Source: RUG100 sp050953405 (lineage in GTDB: Bacteria > Bacillota > Clostridia > Peptostreptococcales > Anaerovoracaceae). Taken from it: a stretch of 64,000 nucleotides of DNA. Below, piece by piece: positions 8,322 to 19,438 of this stretch; positions within the stretch are counted from its first letter, which is position 1, and each line of letters opens with the position of its first letter. Below the pieces are notes generated by a model. It made no database searches and was not told the DNA's origin. It was given only the letters and a program-made list of their open reading frames with translations. The stretch spans positions 868,001 to 932,000 of the forward strand of contig JBMNMP010000001.1 in the NCBI GenBank assembly GCA_050953405.1, in the 5' to 3' direction. The position numbers and the translations under genes are program-made.

Positions 8322-8398
8322 CGGGGTGTAGCGCAGTTTGGTAGCGCAACTGGTTTGGGACCAGTGGGCCGCGGGTTCAAATCCTGCCACCCCGACCA
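8322..8398 (+). tRNA. tRNA-Pro (TGG)
   Basis: Acceptor CGGGGTG/CACCCCG, anticodon TGG in TTTGGGA, discriminator A, encoded CCA. Confidence 0.95.
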
Positions 8399-8408
8399 AG
8401 AGAAATAT

Positions 8409-8485
8409 GGACCATTAGCTCAGTTGGTTAGAGCGTCCGGCTCATAACCGGCAGGTCCGGGGTTCGAGTCCCTGATGGTCCACCA
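8409..8485 (+). tRNA. tRNA with CAT anticodon: elongator Met, or lysidine-modified Ile2
   Basis: Acceptor GGACCAT/ATGGTCC, anticodon CAT in CTCATAA, discriminator A, encoded CCA. The C4-G69 and C5-G68 pairs are also TilS identity elements of E. coli tRNA-Ile2, so identity (Met or Ile2 reading AUA) is not settled by the anticodon. It lacks the three G-C pairs expected in an initiator anticodon stem. Confidence 0.9.
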
Positions 8486-8495
8486 AAAATAATAT

Positions 8496-8571
8496 GCTCA
8501 GATAGCTCAGTAGGTAGAGCAGGGGACTGAAAATCCCCGTGTCCTTGGTTCAATTCCGAGTCTGAGCACCA
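8496..8571 (+). tRNA. tRNA-Phe (GAA)
   Basis: Acceptor GCTCAGA/TCTGAGC, anticodon GAA in CTGAAAA, discriminator A, encoded CCA. Last gene of the array, 6 bp before the terminator. Confidence 0.95.
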
Positions 8572-8577
8572 GGGTCG

Positions 8578-8610
8578 AAACCGCTTGATATTTCAAGCGG
8601 TTTTCCTTTT
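8578..8610 (+). terminator. Terminator of the tRNA array
   Basis: 11-bp perfect stem (8578-8588 with 8593-8603), loop TATT, followed by TCCTTTT. Ends the 1.5-kb tRNA transcript. Confidence 0.85.
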
Positions 8611-8651
8611 GCTGCATCTGCGGTCATGCCCGCAGGCGGTAAAGCAGACAC

Positions 8652-8680
8652 TTTACACGAAGTGGCTTTTGCGATAATAT
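8652..8680 (+). promoter_or_regulatory. Probable tdk promoter
   Basis: TTTACA at 8652-8657, 17 bp, TAATAT at 8675-8680. A 7-bp hairpin (8692-8698 with 8704-8710) lies in the leader just ahead of the AAGGGAAGG ribosome site of tdk. Confidence 0.5.
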
Positions 8681-8735
8681 GAGTAGCATCGGGAGTCCGG
8701 GCAGGGCTCCTGCAAAATGAAAAGGGAAGGTAATT

Positions 8736-9335
8736 ATGGCACAGCTATTTTACAAATACAGCACAATGAACGCCGGAAAGTCGATAGAACTGATAAAGGT
8801 GGCTCACAATTATGAAGAGCGCGGCAAGAGGGTCCTCGTATTCACCCCGTCGATCGACGACAGGGCGGGCGTTGGCGTGGTCTCCAGCCGTATCGGCCTC
8901 CAGCGGGCGGCGATACCGGTGGACGAGGACACCAATATACTGCAGCTGTTCCTGCGGGAGAACGCCAAACACGAAGTCGCCTGCGTGCTCATCGATGAAG
9001 GCCAGTTCCTCAAAAAGCACCACGTGCTCGAACTGACGGAAATAGTTGACAGCTGCAATGTGCCGGTGATGGTATACGGGCTCAAGAATGATTTTCGCAA
9101 TGAATTGTTCGAGGGATCCTACAATCTGCTGGTATATGCAGATAAAATAGAAGAGATCAAGACGATCTGCTGGTGCGGCCGCAAGGCAACCATGGTCGCC
9201 AGGGTCAAGGACGGAAAGATCATCCACGAGGGCGAACAGATCGCGATCGGCGGCATGGACATGTATATACCGCTCTGCCGCAAGCATTACAACGACGGGC
9301 GGCTCGGCCCCTCAGACGATGAATTGCATCCCTGA
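8736..9335 (+). CDS. tdk: Thymidine kinase (type II)
   Basis: Phosphorylates thymidine to dTMP in pyrimidine salvage, using ATP. P-loop STMNAGKS at 9-16, catalytic glutamate in DEGQF (87-91, Glu88), and a zinc-binding lasso domain with Cys145, Cys147, Cys181 and His184. At 199 residues and by sequence pattern it is close to the E. coli Tdk form. The last 49 bp overlap the 3' end of the convergent radical-SAM gene, so antisense interference between the two messages is possible. Confidence 0.96.
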   Translation: MAQLFYKYSTMNAGKSIELIKVAHNYEERGKRVLVFTPSIDDRAGVGVVSSRIGLQRAAIPVDEDTNILQLFLRENAKHEVACVLIDEGQFLKKHHVLELTEIVDSCNVPVMVYGLKNDFRNELFEGSYNLLVYADKIEEIKTICWCGRKATMVARVKDGKIIHEGEQIAIGGMDMYIPLCRKHYNDGRLGPSDDELHP

Positions 9336-10210
9336 CAGGATCCGCGGCGTTTCATCTCCTGAGCTATCCCGTTGAGGATAGTTCTTTTTTTATAGCTCCA
9401 CTCGGGCGTCATCAGTATGCGCCGGGGCACGTCGCCGTTGAGGCGGTGGATGGTGATCCCGGCGGGGATGATCTCGAGCAGATCGCAGACCAGGTCGATG
9501 TAAGCTTTCGGTGACTTGAAGGACACGTAAGGCGGCTGCTGTCTGCCCAGGGCGGAGCCCCTGACGACGTTCAGTATGTGGAGCTTGAGCCCGAAGACGG
9601 GCCGTGAACAGACGTAGCGCACGCTCTCTTCCATCTGTGCACGCGATTCCCCGGGCAGTCCCAGAATCAGATGGGTGACGATCCTGATGCCGCGCCGCGT
9701 CAGCTCTCTGACGGCGCGGTCATAAACCGGCAGTTCGTAGCAGCGGTTGATGTGGTCGCCGTGGATGGTCTGCAGACCCAGCTCCACCCAGAGAAAAGTC
9801 TTCCGGTTCAGCTCGCCCAGCAGATCGAGGACATCATCGCCGAGGCAGTCAGGCCTCGTGGCCACGGCGAGACCGACGATCTCTCCCTGCGGGATATGCG
9901 CGGAGAGTGCGCCTTCATAGAGCTGCCGCAGCTTATCGACAGGGGCGTATGTCGAGGTGTGGCTCTGGAAGTAAGCTATGTATTTCTTCGCTTTGGGCCA
10001 TTTGTCAGAGAGCAGCCTGATCTGCCCCTCGATATCGCTGGACATTTCCCCGCTGCCTTCTGCAGAACAGAAAACGCAGCCGCCGCGGCCCTTAGTGCCG
10101 TCCCTGTTGGGACAGGTAAAGCCGCCGTCCAGTGAGAGCTTGATCACTTTTTCGCCAAATCGCTCTTTTAACCACGATCCTATTGAATTAATGCGTTCAT
10201 TTCCCGACAT
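9287..10210 (-). CDS. Radical SAM protein, YhcC/TIGR01212 family
   Basis: Radical S-adenosylmethionine enzyme of the YhcC/YtqA family, substrate unknown. The cluster-binding cysteines are in CPNRDGTKGRGGCVFC near the N-terminus, followed by an AdoMet barrel (YFQSHTSTYAP, GLATRPDC-like AVATRPDC, VELGLQT, HLILGLPGE). Start at 10210 chosen because AGAGGT precedes that ATG by about 6 bases; longer starts at 10237 or 10243 lack a site. A short C-terminal CQGC is present. It is the only minus-strand gene before 36 kb, and converges on tdk with a 49-bp overlap. Confidence 0.9.
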   Translation of the reverse strand: MSGNERINSIGSWLKERFGEKVIKLSLDGGFTCPNRDGTKGRGGCVFCSAEGSGEMSSDIEGQIRLLSDKWPKAKKYIAYFQSHTSTYAPVDKLRQLYEGALSAHIPQGEIVGLAVATRPDCLGDDVLDLLGELNRKTFLWVELGLQTIHGDHINRCYELPVYDRAVRELTRRGIRIVTHLILGLPGESRAQMEESVRYVCSRPVFGLKLHILNVVRGSALGRQQPPYVSFKSPKAYIDLVCDLLEIIPAGITIHRLNGDVPRRILMTPEWSYKKRTILNGIAQEMKRRGSCQGCNSSSEGPSRPSL

Positions 10211-10249
10211 TTTTAACCTCTGAATATAGTGCGTCATTACCATTTATGA

Positions 10250-10255
10250 TATAAT
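10250..10255 (+). promoter_or_regulatory. -10 element upstream of queH
   Basis: TATAAT at 10250-10255 without a convincing -35. If it is used, transcription starts near 10262, which excludes the TTG at 10258 as queH start. Confidence 0.4.
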
Positions 10256-10281
10256 AATTGCTTAGTAATGTGAAGAAAAAA

Positions 10282-10983
10282 ATGGAAGAGGTGCATCCTT
10301 TGGACGAAAGACGCGATGGAAAACCCGGCGGCTGCGATGTTGACAGCATGCCGAAGATGAATGGTGAATGGGTCAGGATGGACGGGCCGGACAAAAAAGT
10401 GGCACGTCCTTCAGTTTTGCTGCACAGCTGTTGCGGACCCTGTTCCACAGCGTGCGTAGAGAGGCTGGTGCCCGACTATGAAGTGACTGTATATTTCTAC
10501 AATCCGAACATCACGGATGAAGAAGAATACGAAAAGAGAAAGGAGGCCCAGCTGCTCTTCATTGAAAAGTTCAATGAGGACCCTTTGAATCCGTACACTG
10601 TAGGATTCAAGGAAGGCCCCTATGACAAGCGGCACTTTTATGAGGTCTGCAGGGGCCTTGAAAAAGAGCCGGAAGGCGGGCGGCGCTGTCAGGAATGCTT
10701 TGACCTCAGGTTGAAGAAGACGGCGGAGGAAGCTTCCATGCTGGGCTACGACTGTTTCACAACAACGCTGACAGTCAGCTCGCACAAGGATTATTCTGTC
10801 ATCAGCAGGATAGGAAAGCGTGCCTCCGGGATCTACGGTGTCGATTTTCTGGACATAGACTTCAAGAAAAAAGCCGGATTCCAGCGCAGCGTAGAGCTGT
10901 CGAAAAAGTACGGGCTCTACAGGCAGGATTACTGCGGCTGTGAGTTCGCCAATTACCATTTGAAAAATCAGGAGGACAAATAG
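10282..10983 (+). CDS. queH: Epoxyqueuosine reductase QueH
   Basis: Last step of queuosine tRNA modification: reduces epoxyqueuosine in the wobble base of GUN-anticodon tRNAs (the array holds such tRNAs for Tyr and Asp). DUF208 signature: LLHSCCGPCST near the N-terminus, RRCQECFDLRL, TTTLTVSSHK and a C-terminal DYCGCEFA supply Fe-S and metal ligands. The N-terminus is longer than usual; ATG 10282 is chosen, but TTG 10300 has a better placed AGAGGTG and could be the real start. The stop abuts the asnA ATG with no gap. Confidence 0.93.
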   Translation: MEEVHPLDERRDGKPGGCDVDSMPKMNGEWVRMDGPDKKVARPSVLLHSCCGPCSTACVERLVPDYEVTVYFYNPNITDEEEYEKRKEAQLLFIEKFNEDPLNPYTVGFKEGPYDKRHFYEVCRGLEKEPEGGRRCQECFDLRLKKTAEEASMLGYDCFTTTLTVSSHKDYSVISRIGKRASGIYGVDFLDIDFKKKAGFQRSVELSKKYGLYRQDYCGCEFANYHLKNQEDK

Positions 10984-11994
10984 ATGTCAAAATTGACAAT
11001 ACCGGAAGGATACTCTCCGGTCATCGATTACATGGAGAGCCAGAGAGCAATCAAAAAAATAAAGGACTTTTTCCAGTCGGAGCTGGCTTACGGGCTGCGC
11101 CTGAGGCGTGTCTCGGCGCCTCTCTTCGTGAGACCCGAGAGCGGGCTCAACGACAACCTCAACGGCATTGAACGCACGGTGGATTTCACCATCAAGGACA
11201 TGCAGGAAGCCAAGGTGGAGATCGTGCAGTCGCTGGCCAAGTGGAAGAGAATGGCCCTCGGCAAGTACGGAATCAAGCCGGGCAACGGCATATACACGGA
11301 CATGAACGCCATCAGGCGCGATGAGGAGCTGGACAACCTGCACTCCATATACGTGGATCAGTGGGACTGGGAAAAGGTGATCACTAAAGAACAGCGCACG
11401 GATGAATACCTGGAAGAAGTGGTCACTACGATATACACTGCACTGAAGAATCTGGGAGACTTTGTCAACAGACATTACCCGGAGATCAAGACAGAACTGC
11501 CGAATGAGATATTCTTTGTCACCAGTCAGGAGCTGGAAGACATGTATCCGCACCTCAGCGCAAAGCAGCGCGAAGACGTGATTGCCGAGGAAAAGAGGGC
11601 CGTGTTCATCAAGCAGATCGGCTGCCGCCTGAAGTCGGGGCAAAAGCACGACGGCAGGGCGCCGGACTACGATGACTGGCAGCTCAACGGTGATATCATA
11701 CTGTGGAACGACGTCCTGGGACATTCATTCGAGATCTCTTCCATGGGGATCCGGGTGGATGAGGAGTCCATGCTGCAGCAGCTGAAGGCTGAGGACGCCA
11801 TGGACAGAGCTGAACTGCCTTTCCACAAGGCGATCCTGAACGGCGAACTGCCGTACACCATAGGCGGCGGTATCGGACAGAGCAGGCTGTGCATGTACTT
11901 CCTGAGAAAGGCCCACATCGGAGAAGTTCAGGTTTCGGTGTGGCCCGATGATATGATAGAGAAATGTGCCGCAGGAGACATCTTCCTGCTGTAG
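10984..11994 (+). CDS. asnA: Aspartate--ammonia ligase (asparagine synthetase A)
   Basis: Makes asparagine from aspartate, ammonia and ATP; class II aaRS-like fold. The 336 residues include PLFVRPESGLNDNLNG, KWKRMALGKYG, a long VYVDQWDWEKV-type region and the C-terminal GGGIGQSRLCMYFLRKAHIGEVQVSVWP motif typical of AsnA. The ATG directly follows the queH stop, indicating translational coupling. It ends in TAG, one of several genes here that use that stop. Confidence 0.97.
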   Translation: MSKLTIPEGYSPVIDYMESQRAIKKIKDFFQSELAYGLRLRRVSAPLFVRPESGLNDNLNGIERTVDFTIKDMQEAKVEIVQSLAKWKRMALGKYGIKPGNGIYTDMNAIRRDEELDNLHSIYVDQWDWEKVITKEQRTDEYLEEVVTTIYTALKNLGDFVNRHYPEIKTELPNEIFFVTSQELEDMYPHLSAKQREDVIAEEKRAVFIKQIGCRLKSGQKHDGRAPDYDDWQLNGDIILWNDVLGHSFEISSMGIRVDEESMLQQLKAEDAMDRAELPFHKAILNGELPYTIGGGIGQSRLCMYFLRKAHIGEVQVSVWPDDMIEKCAAGDIFLL

Positions 11995-12001
11995 GAGGAA
12001 A

Positions 12002-14023
<2,022 letters not shown>

Positions 14024-14024
14024 G

Positions 14025-14513
14025 ATGGCATTGAGAAACGTTGTAGAAAAAGGTGATCCGATACTGGAGAAAAAGTGCCGCGTGGTAGAGGAAGTAAACG
14101 GGAAAATCACTACTCTGCTGGACGACATGCTGGAGACCATGCGTGCAAACCAGGGCGTGGGCATTGCTGCCCCGCAGGTGGGGATGCTGAAGAGGCTCTG
14201 CATCTGTGAACCAGAACCCGGAAAGGTGCTCGAGCTCATCAATCCGGAGATCCTGGAGAGTGAAGGCGAGCAGGAAGGATATGAGGGCTGCCTCTCCGTG
14301 CCGGGACTGATCGGCAAGGTCAAGAGACCCGAGAGGATCAAGGTGAAGACTCTTGATCGCGAAGGGGCGGAACTGATATACGAGCTGACGGGCTTTCCGG
14401 CGGTAGTTGCCTGCCACGAGATAGATCATCTGGATGGAGTCCTCTACATCGACAAAGCAGAGGATATCCACGATCCTGCTCTCGATGAACAGAACGAAGA
14501 GGAAGAAGAATGA
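14025..14513 (+). CDS. def: Peptide deformylase
   Basis: Metallohydrolase that removes the formyl group from nascent N-terminal methionine. All three motifs are present: GVGIAAPQVG (44-53), EGCLSVPG (87-94, metal-ligand cysteine) and HEIDH (131-135). 162 residues, with an acidic C-terminal tail. The stop overlaps the fmt start by 4 bp (ATGA); pairing with fmt, which adds the formyl group, is the standard functional couple. Confidence 0.97.
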   Translation: MALRNVVEKGDPILEKKCRVVEEVNGKITTLLDDMLETMRANQGVGIAAPQVGMLKRLCICEPEPGKVLELINPEILESEGEQEGYEGCLSVPGLIGKVKRPERIKVKTLDREGAELIYELTGFPAVVACHEIDHLDGVLYIDKAEDIHDPALDEQNEEEEE

Positions 14514-15439
14514 AAATAGTTTTCATGGGAACGCCTGATATCGCTGTGCCCAGCCTCACGGGTCTTCTTGAGCGAGGCCACGAGGTAGGCATGGTGGTCA
14601 CCAAACCGGACGCAGCGCGTGACCGGGGCAGAAAGGTCAAGTTTTCCCCCGTGAAGGAGAAGGCTCTGGAATCCGGGATCCCGGTGCTGCAGCCCGAGAG
14701 GGTCAAGGGCAACGCGGAGTTTGCCGCCGGGCTTTCAAAGTACGCACCCGACATGATCATCGTGGTTGCTTACGGGCAGATACTGCCAAAGGACGTGCTC
14801 GAAATACCGAGGCTGGGATGCATCAATGTGCATGCTTCTCTGCTGCCGAGGCACCGCGGAGCGGCGCCCATTCAGAGTGCGATTCTTTCAGGTGATGAGA
14901 AGACCGGGGTGACCATCATGTACATGGAAGAAAAGCTGGATGCCGGTGATATGCTGGCCAAAGCGGAAACTGAAGTGGACAGCAAGAACGCCGAGGAACT
15001 GCACGATGAACTGGCGCTGATGGGCGCTGATCTCCTGCTGGATACCATAGAAAAGGTGGCCGCGGGCGAGGCAGAGCCTGTCAGGCAGGACGATTCCCTG
15101 GCGACTTATGCGCCGATGATATACAAGAAAGATGGACATATAGATTTCAATATGGACCCGGAAGCCATCGAACGCAAGATCCGCGCCTTTGATCCCTGGC
15201 CGGGTGCTTTTTGTGATTATCGCGGGAAAATGCTCAAGATATGGAAGGCGCACGTCATCGACAAGCCCTGTGATCAGCCGGCTGGAACTGTGGTTTCCGC
15301 GGATGATGACGGTATTGTCATCTCCTGCGGAGGAAGGCTGCTGGCGGCTGATGTCATCCAGATGCCGGGCAAGCGCAGAATGAAGGCCGGCGATTATTTG
15401 AGGGGCAACAACATTGATAAATATGAGCTTTTAAGGTAG
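14510..15439 (+). CDS. fmt: Methionyl-tRNA formyltransferase
   Basis: Transfers formyl from 10-formyl-THF to initiator Met-tRNA. MKIVFMGTPDIAVPSL at the N-terminus, the catalytic HASLLPRHRGAAPIQ segment, and a C-terminal OB-like domain. 309 residues, family length. Four-base overlap with def shows translational coupling in a priA-def-fmt-rsmB order common in Clostridia. It ends in TAG. Confidence 0.97.
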   Translation: MKIVFMGTPDIAVPSLTGLLERGHEVGMVVTKPDAARDRGRKVKFSPVKEKALESGIPVLQPERVKGNAEFAAGLSKYAPDMIIVVAYGQILPKDVLEIPRLGCINVHASLLPRHRGAAPIQSAILSGDEKTGVTIMYMEEKLDAGDMLAKAETEVDSKNAEELHDELALMGADLLLDTIEKVAAGEAEPVRQDDSLATYAPMIYKKDGHIDFNMDPEAIERKIRAFDPWPGAFCDYRGKMLKIWKAHVIDKPCDQPAGTVVSADDDGIVISCGGRLLAADVIQMPGKRRMKAGDYLRGNNIDKYELLR

Positions 15440-15494
15440 AATACTAGGTGGAATTCACGAAAATATTTGAACAGAGATTATAAGGGGGCGACCT

Positions 15495-16793
15495 ATGGAC
15501 GCTAACAGGAAGACCGCGTATGCGGCACTGATGGATGTAGAAAGAAAAAATTCTTACTCTAATCTGGCGATAAACCATCAGATCATAATCAACAAACCTG
15601 ACAATCCGCCATTTGTAAGGCGACTGGTTTATGGAGTTCTGGAGAACAAGCTGCTCCTCGATTATGTAATAGACAAACTGATTCCTAACGATATAGAAAA
15701 GGTGAAGATCAGCGACCTCAATATTCTGAGGATGGGCGTGTATCAGCTGGCGCAGATGGATTCCGTGCCCGAATACGCTGCGGTGAACGAGAGTGTTCAG
15801 CTGGCAAAGAGATACGCCAAGGGCAGAGAAGGTTTCATCAATGCGGTACTGCGGTCTTATGCGGAGAAAAAGCTGACCATCAGGCTGCCGGACAGGGCTG
15901 AAGATGAGGTATACTACCTCTCGGTGAAGTATTCATATGCACCGTGGATCATCAGACTGTGGCTGGAGAGTTACGACCTGATGTTCCTGGAGGACCTGCT
16001 GAAGGGCGGCAACGAAGTCCCCGATAACGAGATCAGGCTCAACTGGCTGAAAGTAATGAAGCAGGATCTCATCGACAGGCTGGAAGCCAAGGGCTATAAG
16101 GTCACCGAGGGCAAGTACGCAAGGAATGCGCTTCACGTTGACGGCGGCGGTCTCCTGGATCTAAAGCTGTACAAAGACGGGCTCTTCTCGATTCAGGATG
16201 AGGCTTCACAGCTGGCAGTGGAGATGCTGGATCCGCAAAAGGGCGATCTGGTGATGGATGTCTGCGCTGCGCCGGGAGGAAAGAGCCTTGCGATTGCGGA
16301 ACACATGAACAATCAGGGCACCATCCTCGCGAGCGACATCTACAGGAGAAAAGTCGAGATCATCGACAGAGAAGCAAAGAGGCTGGGCGTGACCAACATC
16401 AAGACCAGGACCTGGGATGCCACCAGGGTGGATTCATCTATGATCAGCAAAGCCGACAAGGTACTCGTCGATGCACCGTGCAGCGGACTCGGCGTTATCA
16501 GGAGAAAACCGGAAATAAAGTACAAGGAAAACAACGATAATATGGCAGCGCTTCCCAGGAAGCAGTCATCCATACTTTCGGCTTCATCCAAGTATGTAAA
16601 GCCGGGCGGAGTACTGATGTACTGCACCTGTACGATCAACCCGTATGAAAACGAGAGGGTCGTCAGCGACTTCCTGAGGAGGAACCCGATGTTCAAGATG
16701 GACGAGACGAAGCAGATGCTTCCCAACGTTCACGGTACGGACGGATTTTTCATCAGCAGGATGGTGAAGAGCGACAGCCTGATCAGCGAGTGA
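15495..16793 (+). CDS. rsmB: 16S rRNA (cytosine(967)-C5)-methyltransferase RsmB
   Basis: Methylates C967 of 16S rRNA. N-terminal NusB-like RNA-binding domain (about 1-140), then a Rossmann methyltransferase with SAM motif DVCAAPGGKSLA, motif IV DAPCSGLGVIRRKPEIK and motif VI YCTCTINPYENE, whose two cysteines are the catalytic pair of m5C enzymes. 432 residues. Start chosen by AAGGGGGCGACCT upstream and family alignment. No rlmN gene follows; the next gene is the phosphatase 10 bp on. Confidence 0.95.
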   Translation: MDANRKTAYAALMDVERKNSYSNLAINHQIIINKPDNPPFVRRLVYGVLENKLLLDYVIDKLIPNDIEKVKISDLNILRMGVYQLAQMDSVPEYAAVNESVQLAKRYAKGREGFINAVLRSYAEKKLTIRLPDRAEDEVYYLSVKYSYAPWIIRLWLESYDLMFLEDLLKGGNEVPDNEIRLNWLKVMKQDLIDRLEAKGYKVTEGKYARNALHVDGGGLLDLKLYKDGLFSIQDEASQLAVEMLDPQKGDLVMDVCAAPGGKSLAIAEHMNNQGTILASDIYRRKVEIIDREAKRLGVTNIKTRTWDATRVDSSMISKADKVLVDAPCSGLGVIRRKPEIKYKENNDNMAALPRKQSSILSASSKYVKPGGVLMYCTCTINPYENERVVSDFLRRNPMFKMDETKQMLPNVHGTDGFFISRMVKSDSLISE

Positions 16794-16803
16794 CGGGGAG
16801 AAT

Positions 16804-17562
16804 ATGATAAAAAGCGGATTCAAAACAGACAGAGGGAGGCAGCGCGACCACAATGAAGATGCCTGCCTTACAATGGATGAAGCACACGTATATATGGTAG
16901 CCGACGGAGTCGGAGGCAATACGGCCGGAGAGCTGGCCAGCAGTACAGCAGTCAGCTATGTGGCCGATTTTGTGCGTAATAACCCACTTGATGAAGTGGT
17001 CAATGTGGAGGAGCTGGGAAAGATACTCCACATTTGTCTTCAGGGGGTCAACGAGACGATAATCAAGCTTACAAGGGATCACCCTGAATTCACAGGCATG
17101 GCAACGACACTGGTGTTGTGTTACATCAGGGGAAAGACAGCTTACTTTGTCAATGTGGGCGACAGCAGAGCTTATATCCAGCGGGGGAGCACACTCTTCC
17201 AGATCACCGAGGATCACAGCTATGTGAACACTCTGGTAAAGCTGGGCGTCATCACGCGTGATGAGGCCAGAGGCCACAGGAAGGGAAACGTGATAACCAA
17301 GGCCATGGGTGCCGGTGATCAGGTGGAAGCTGACTTTTACCAGACCGGGATCGAAGACGGAGATATTCTGCTGCTGTGCACGGACGGCCTTTACGGCGAG
17401 CTGAAGGAGAAGTATGTCAGCGATATGATCAGGGATAACAGCGATATGCAGGTGCTGGCCGATCTGCTGGTGGATAAAGCGAACGAAGCCGGCGGAAAAG
17501 ATAACATCACAGCTGTATGTATCGATATCGAGTCGGTCACAGAAGGAGGTAACAATGAGTAG
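16804..17562 (+). CDS. stp: PP2C-type serine/threonine phosphatase
   Basis: Mn2+/Mg2+-dependent phosphatase that reverses phosphorylation by the adjacent PASTA kinase (PrpC/Stp family). DHNEDA near residues 15-20, ADGVGGN, VGDSRAYI, CTDGLYGEL and the final GGKDNITAVCI supply the metal-binding aspartates. 252 residues, single cytoplasmic domain. It overlaps the kinase by 8 bp, the standard stp-prkC operon arrangement in Bacillota. Confidence 0.96.
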   Translation: MIKSGFKTDRGRQRDHNEDACLTMDEAHVYMVADGVGGNTAGELASSTAVSYVADFVRNNPLDEVVNVEELGKILHICLQGVNETIIKLTRDHPEFTGMATTLVLCYIRGKTAYFVNVGDSRAYIQRGSTLFQITEDHSYVNTLVKLGVITRDEARGHRKGNVITKAMGAGDQVEADFYQTGIEDGDILLLCTDGLYGELKEKYVSDMIRDNSDMQVLADLLVDKANEAGGKDNITAVCIDIESVTEGGNNE

Positions 17563-19438
17563 CAAAGTCATTGCGGGAAGATATGAACTGCTGAACAAAA
17601 TCGGCGAAGGCGGAATGGCTGTTGTGTATAAAGCCAAGGACAGGCTCCTGAACAGACCGGTAGCCATAAAGATACTGAAGCCGGAATTCATCAGCGATGC
17701 CAAATTCATAGAGAACTTCAGGCGGGAGTCGCATGCGGCTGCCAGCCTTTCAAATGCCAATATAGTCAGTATTTTTGATGTCGGCCGTGAAGGCAACATC
17801 AACTATATCGTGATGGAACTGGTGGAAGGCAAGGCGCTGAGCCAGATCATCAAGGAAGAGGCGCCGATGGACTACCGCAAAGTGATTTCGATATCGCGGC
17901 AGGTGGCCAGCGGACTGGCGGCTGCTCACAAGCACGGCATCATACACCGCGACGTAAAGCCGCACAATATACTGATCAACGAAGATGGAGTGGCCAAGAT
18001 CGCTGACTTCGGCATAGCCAAGGCGGTCAGCACGACCACTATCGTAGACAATACAAATGAGAATATAATGGGTTCCGTACATTACTTTTCGCCGGAGCAG
18101 GCGCGCGGCGGGTATGTGGATGAAAAGTCCGATATCTATTCGCTGGGAATAGTAATGTATGAAATGGTCACCGGCGAAGTGCCTTTTGACGGAGATAATC
18201 CGGTGACTGTCGCCCTTATGCATATAAATGAAGAAATCAAGCCGCCTTCGACGCTGGTGCCTGATATACCGCCCGGCCTCGAAAAGATAATAATGACGGC
18301 TACCAACAAGTATCAGAAGAACCGCTACGACAGCGCCGACGATATGATCAAGGCTCTGGATGAAGTGAGTCAGCCGGGGCGCGTGGTGCCGCCTGTATAT
18401 GAAAACAGGGACCGCGATGCTGAAGAATGCAAGAGGGAAGTTGCTCAGTACAGGGAGGCCGCCAATGATGCGGACGCCCGGAAAAAGCGCAACCTCAAGA
18501 TCCTGATCGCAGTGCTGGCGGTGATCGCTGCCATAGTAGTGGCTCTGGCCCTGTTATACGCTTCGGGAGCACTGGCGAAGAAAGAGACGGTGCCCGACCT
18601 GCGGGGGGTCACCTATGAAAAGGCGCAGCAGATAGCGCAGGATGCGGGCTTTAAGGTCAAAGAAGGCGAGATGGTTTACAGCGACAAGTACGAAGTAGGA
18701 GAAGTCACCTCGCAGACGCCGGAGGCCAATACCAAGGCGGAGAAGGGGGCCACGATCACGGTCAACATCTGCCGCGGTGTCGAGGAAGGCACGGTACCCA
18801 AACTGATAGGCCTTTCGAAGGACCAGGCCAAGAAAGTGATCGAGGACACCGGATTCAAGGTCGGTGAGATCACGATCCAGAGCAGCACCGAGCCCAGCGG
18901 GCAGGTCATCGGTCAGGATCCGGAAGCGGGAACGATAACGGAACCCCATTCATACATCAATATAGTAGTCAGCGACGGGAAGGCAAAGAACAAAAAGTCG
19001 GTCCCCGACCTGATCGGAAAGACAGAATCAGAGGCCAAACAGGCCATCGAGGATGCCGGATTCAAGCTCGGCAATGTCACCAGGCAGAACAGCAACGACT
19101 ACGAAGCCGGACAGGTAATGAGCCAGCAGTACTCTGCAGGCACTGAGCTCGACGAGGGAACTTCGATAGACATCACTATCAGCAAGGGAGGAAAGAGTTC
19201 CTCTGTCAAGCTGTATGTAGATTATTCGGAAGCCGAGGAAGACCAGTTCTACCTCACGGTGACTGTATCCGATGATGAAGGCACCCGTACGGTGATCGAA
19301 AGTGAGAAGGTCAACAAGAGCGACGGCGGTCAGACGGTGACCATCAAAGGAACAGGAACGGGGACGGTGACCGTGATGTTCAACGATGATACCGTGATGC
19401 GCAGGAACGTCGACTTTGCGACGGGAGAGCTGTCCTGA
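17555..19438 (+). CDS. prkC: PASTA-domain Ser/Thr protein kinase
   Basis: Membrane kinase that senses peptidoglycan fragments and regulates wall growth and dormancy. Kinase domain about 1-270 with Lys39, HRD 131-133 and DFG 151-153; transmembrane helix about 313-335; three extracellular PASTA repeats, each starting near V-P-D/K-L, in about 344-550; then a roughly 75-residue beta-rich C-terminal domain lacking PASTA motifs. 627 residues. Neighbours stp and rsgA (TGATG overlap) match other Clostridia. Confidence 0.96.
   Translation: MSSKVIAGRYELLNKIGEGGMAVVYKAKDRLLNRPVAIKILKPEFISDAKFIENFRRESHAAASLSNANIVSIFDVGREGNINYIVMELVEGKALSQIIKEEAPMDYRKVISISRQVASGLAAAHKHGIIHRDVKPHNILINEDGVAKIADFGIAKAVSTTTIVDNTNENIMGSVHYFSPEQARGGYVDEKSDIYSLGIVMYEMVTGEVPFDGDNPVTVALMHINEEIKPPSTLVPDIPPGLEKIIMTATNKYQKNRYDSADDMIKALDEVSQPGRVVPPVYENRDRDAEECKREVAQYREAANDADARKKRNLKILIAVLAVIAAIVVALALLYASGALAKKETVPDLRGVTYEKAQQIAQDAGFKVKEGEMVYSDKYEVGEVTSQTPEANTKAEKGATITVNICRGVEEGTVPKLIGLSKDQAKKVIEDTGFKVGEITIQSSTEPSGQVIGQDPEAGTITEPHSYINIVVSDGKAKNKKSVPDLIGKTESEAKQAIEDAGFKLGNVTRQNSNDYEAGQVMSQQYSAGTELDEGTSIDITISKGGKSSSVKLYVDYSEAEEDQFYLTVTVSDDEGTRTVIESEKVNKSDGGQTVTIKGTGTGTVTVMFNDDTVMRRNVDFATGELS

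Noticed and set aside
8611..8735. rRNA or SRP RNA next to the tRNA array
   Set aside because: The 125 bp hold only a terminator tail, a tdk promoter and a small hairpin; no conserved rRNA or SRP motifs.
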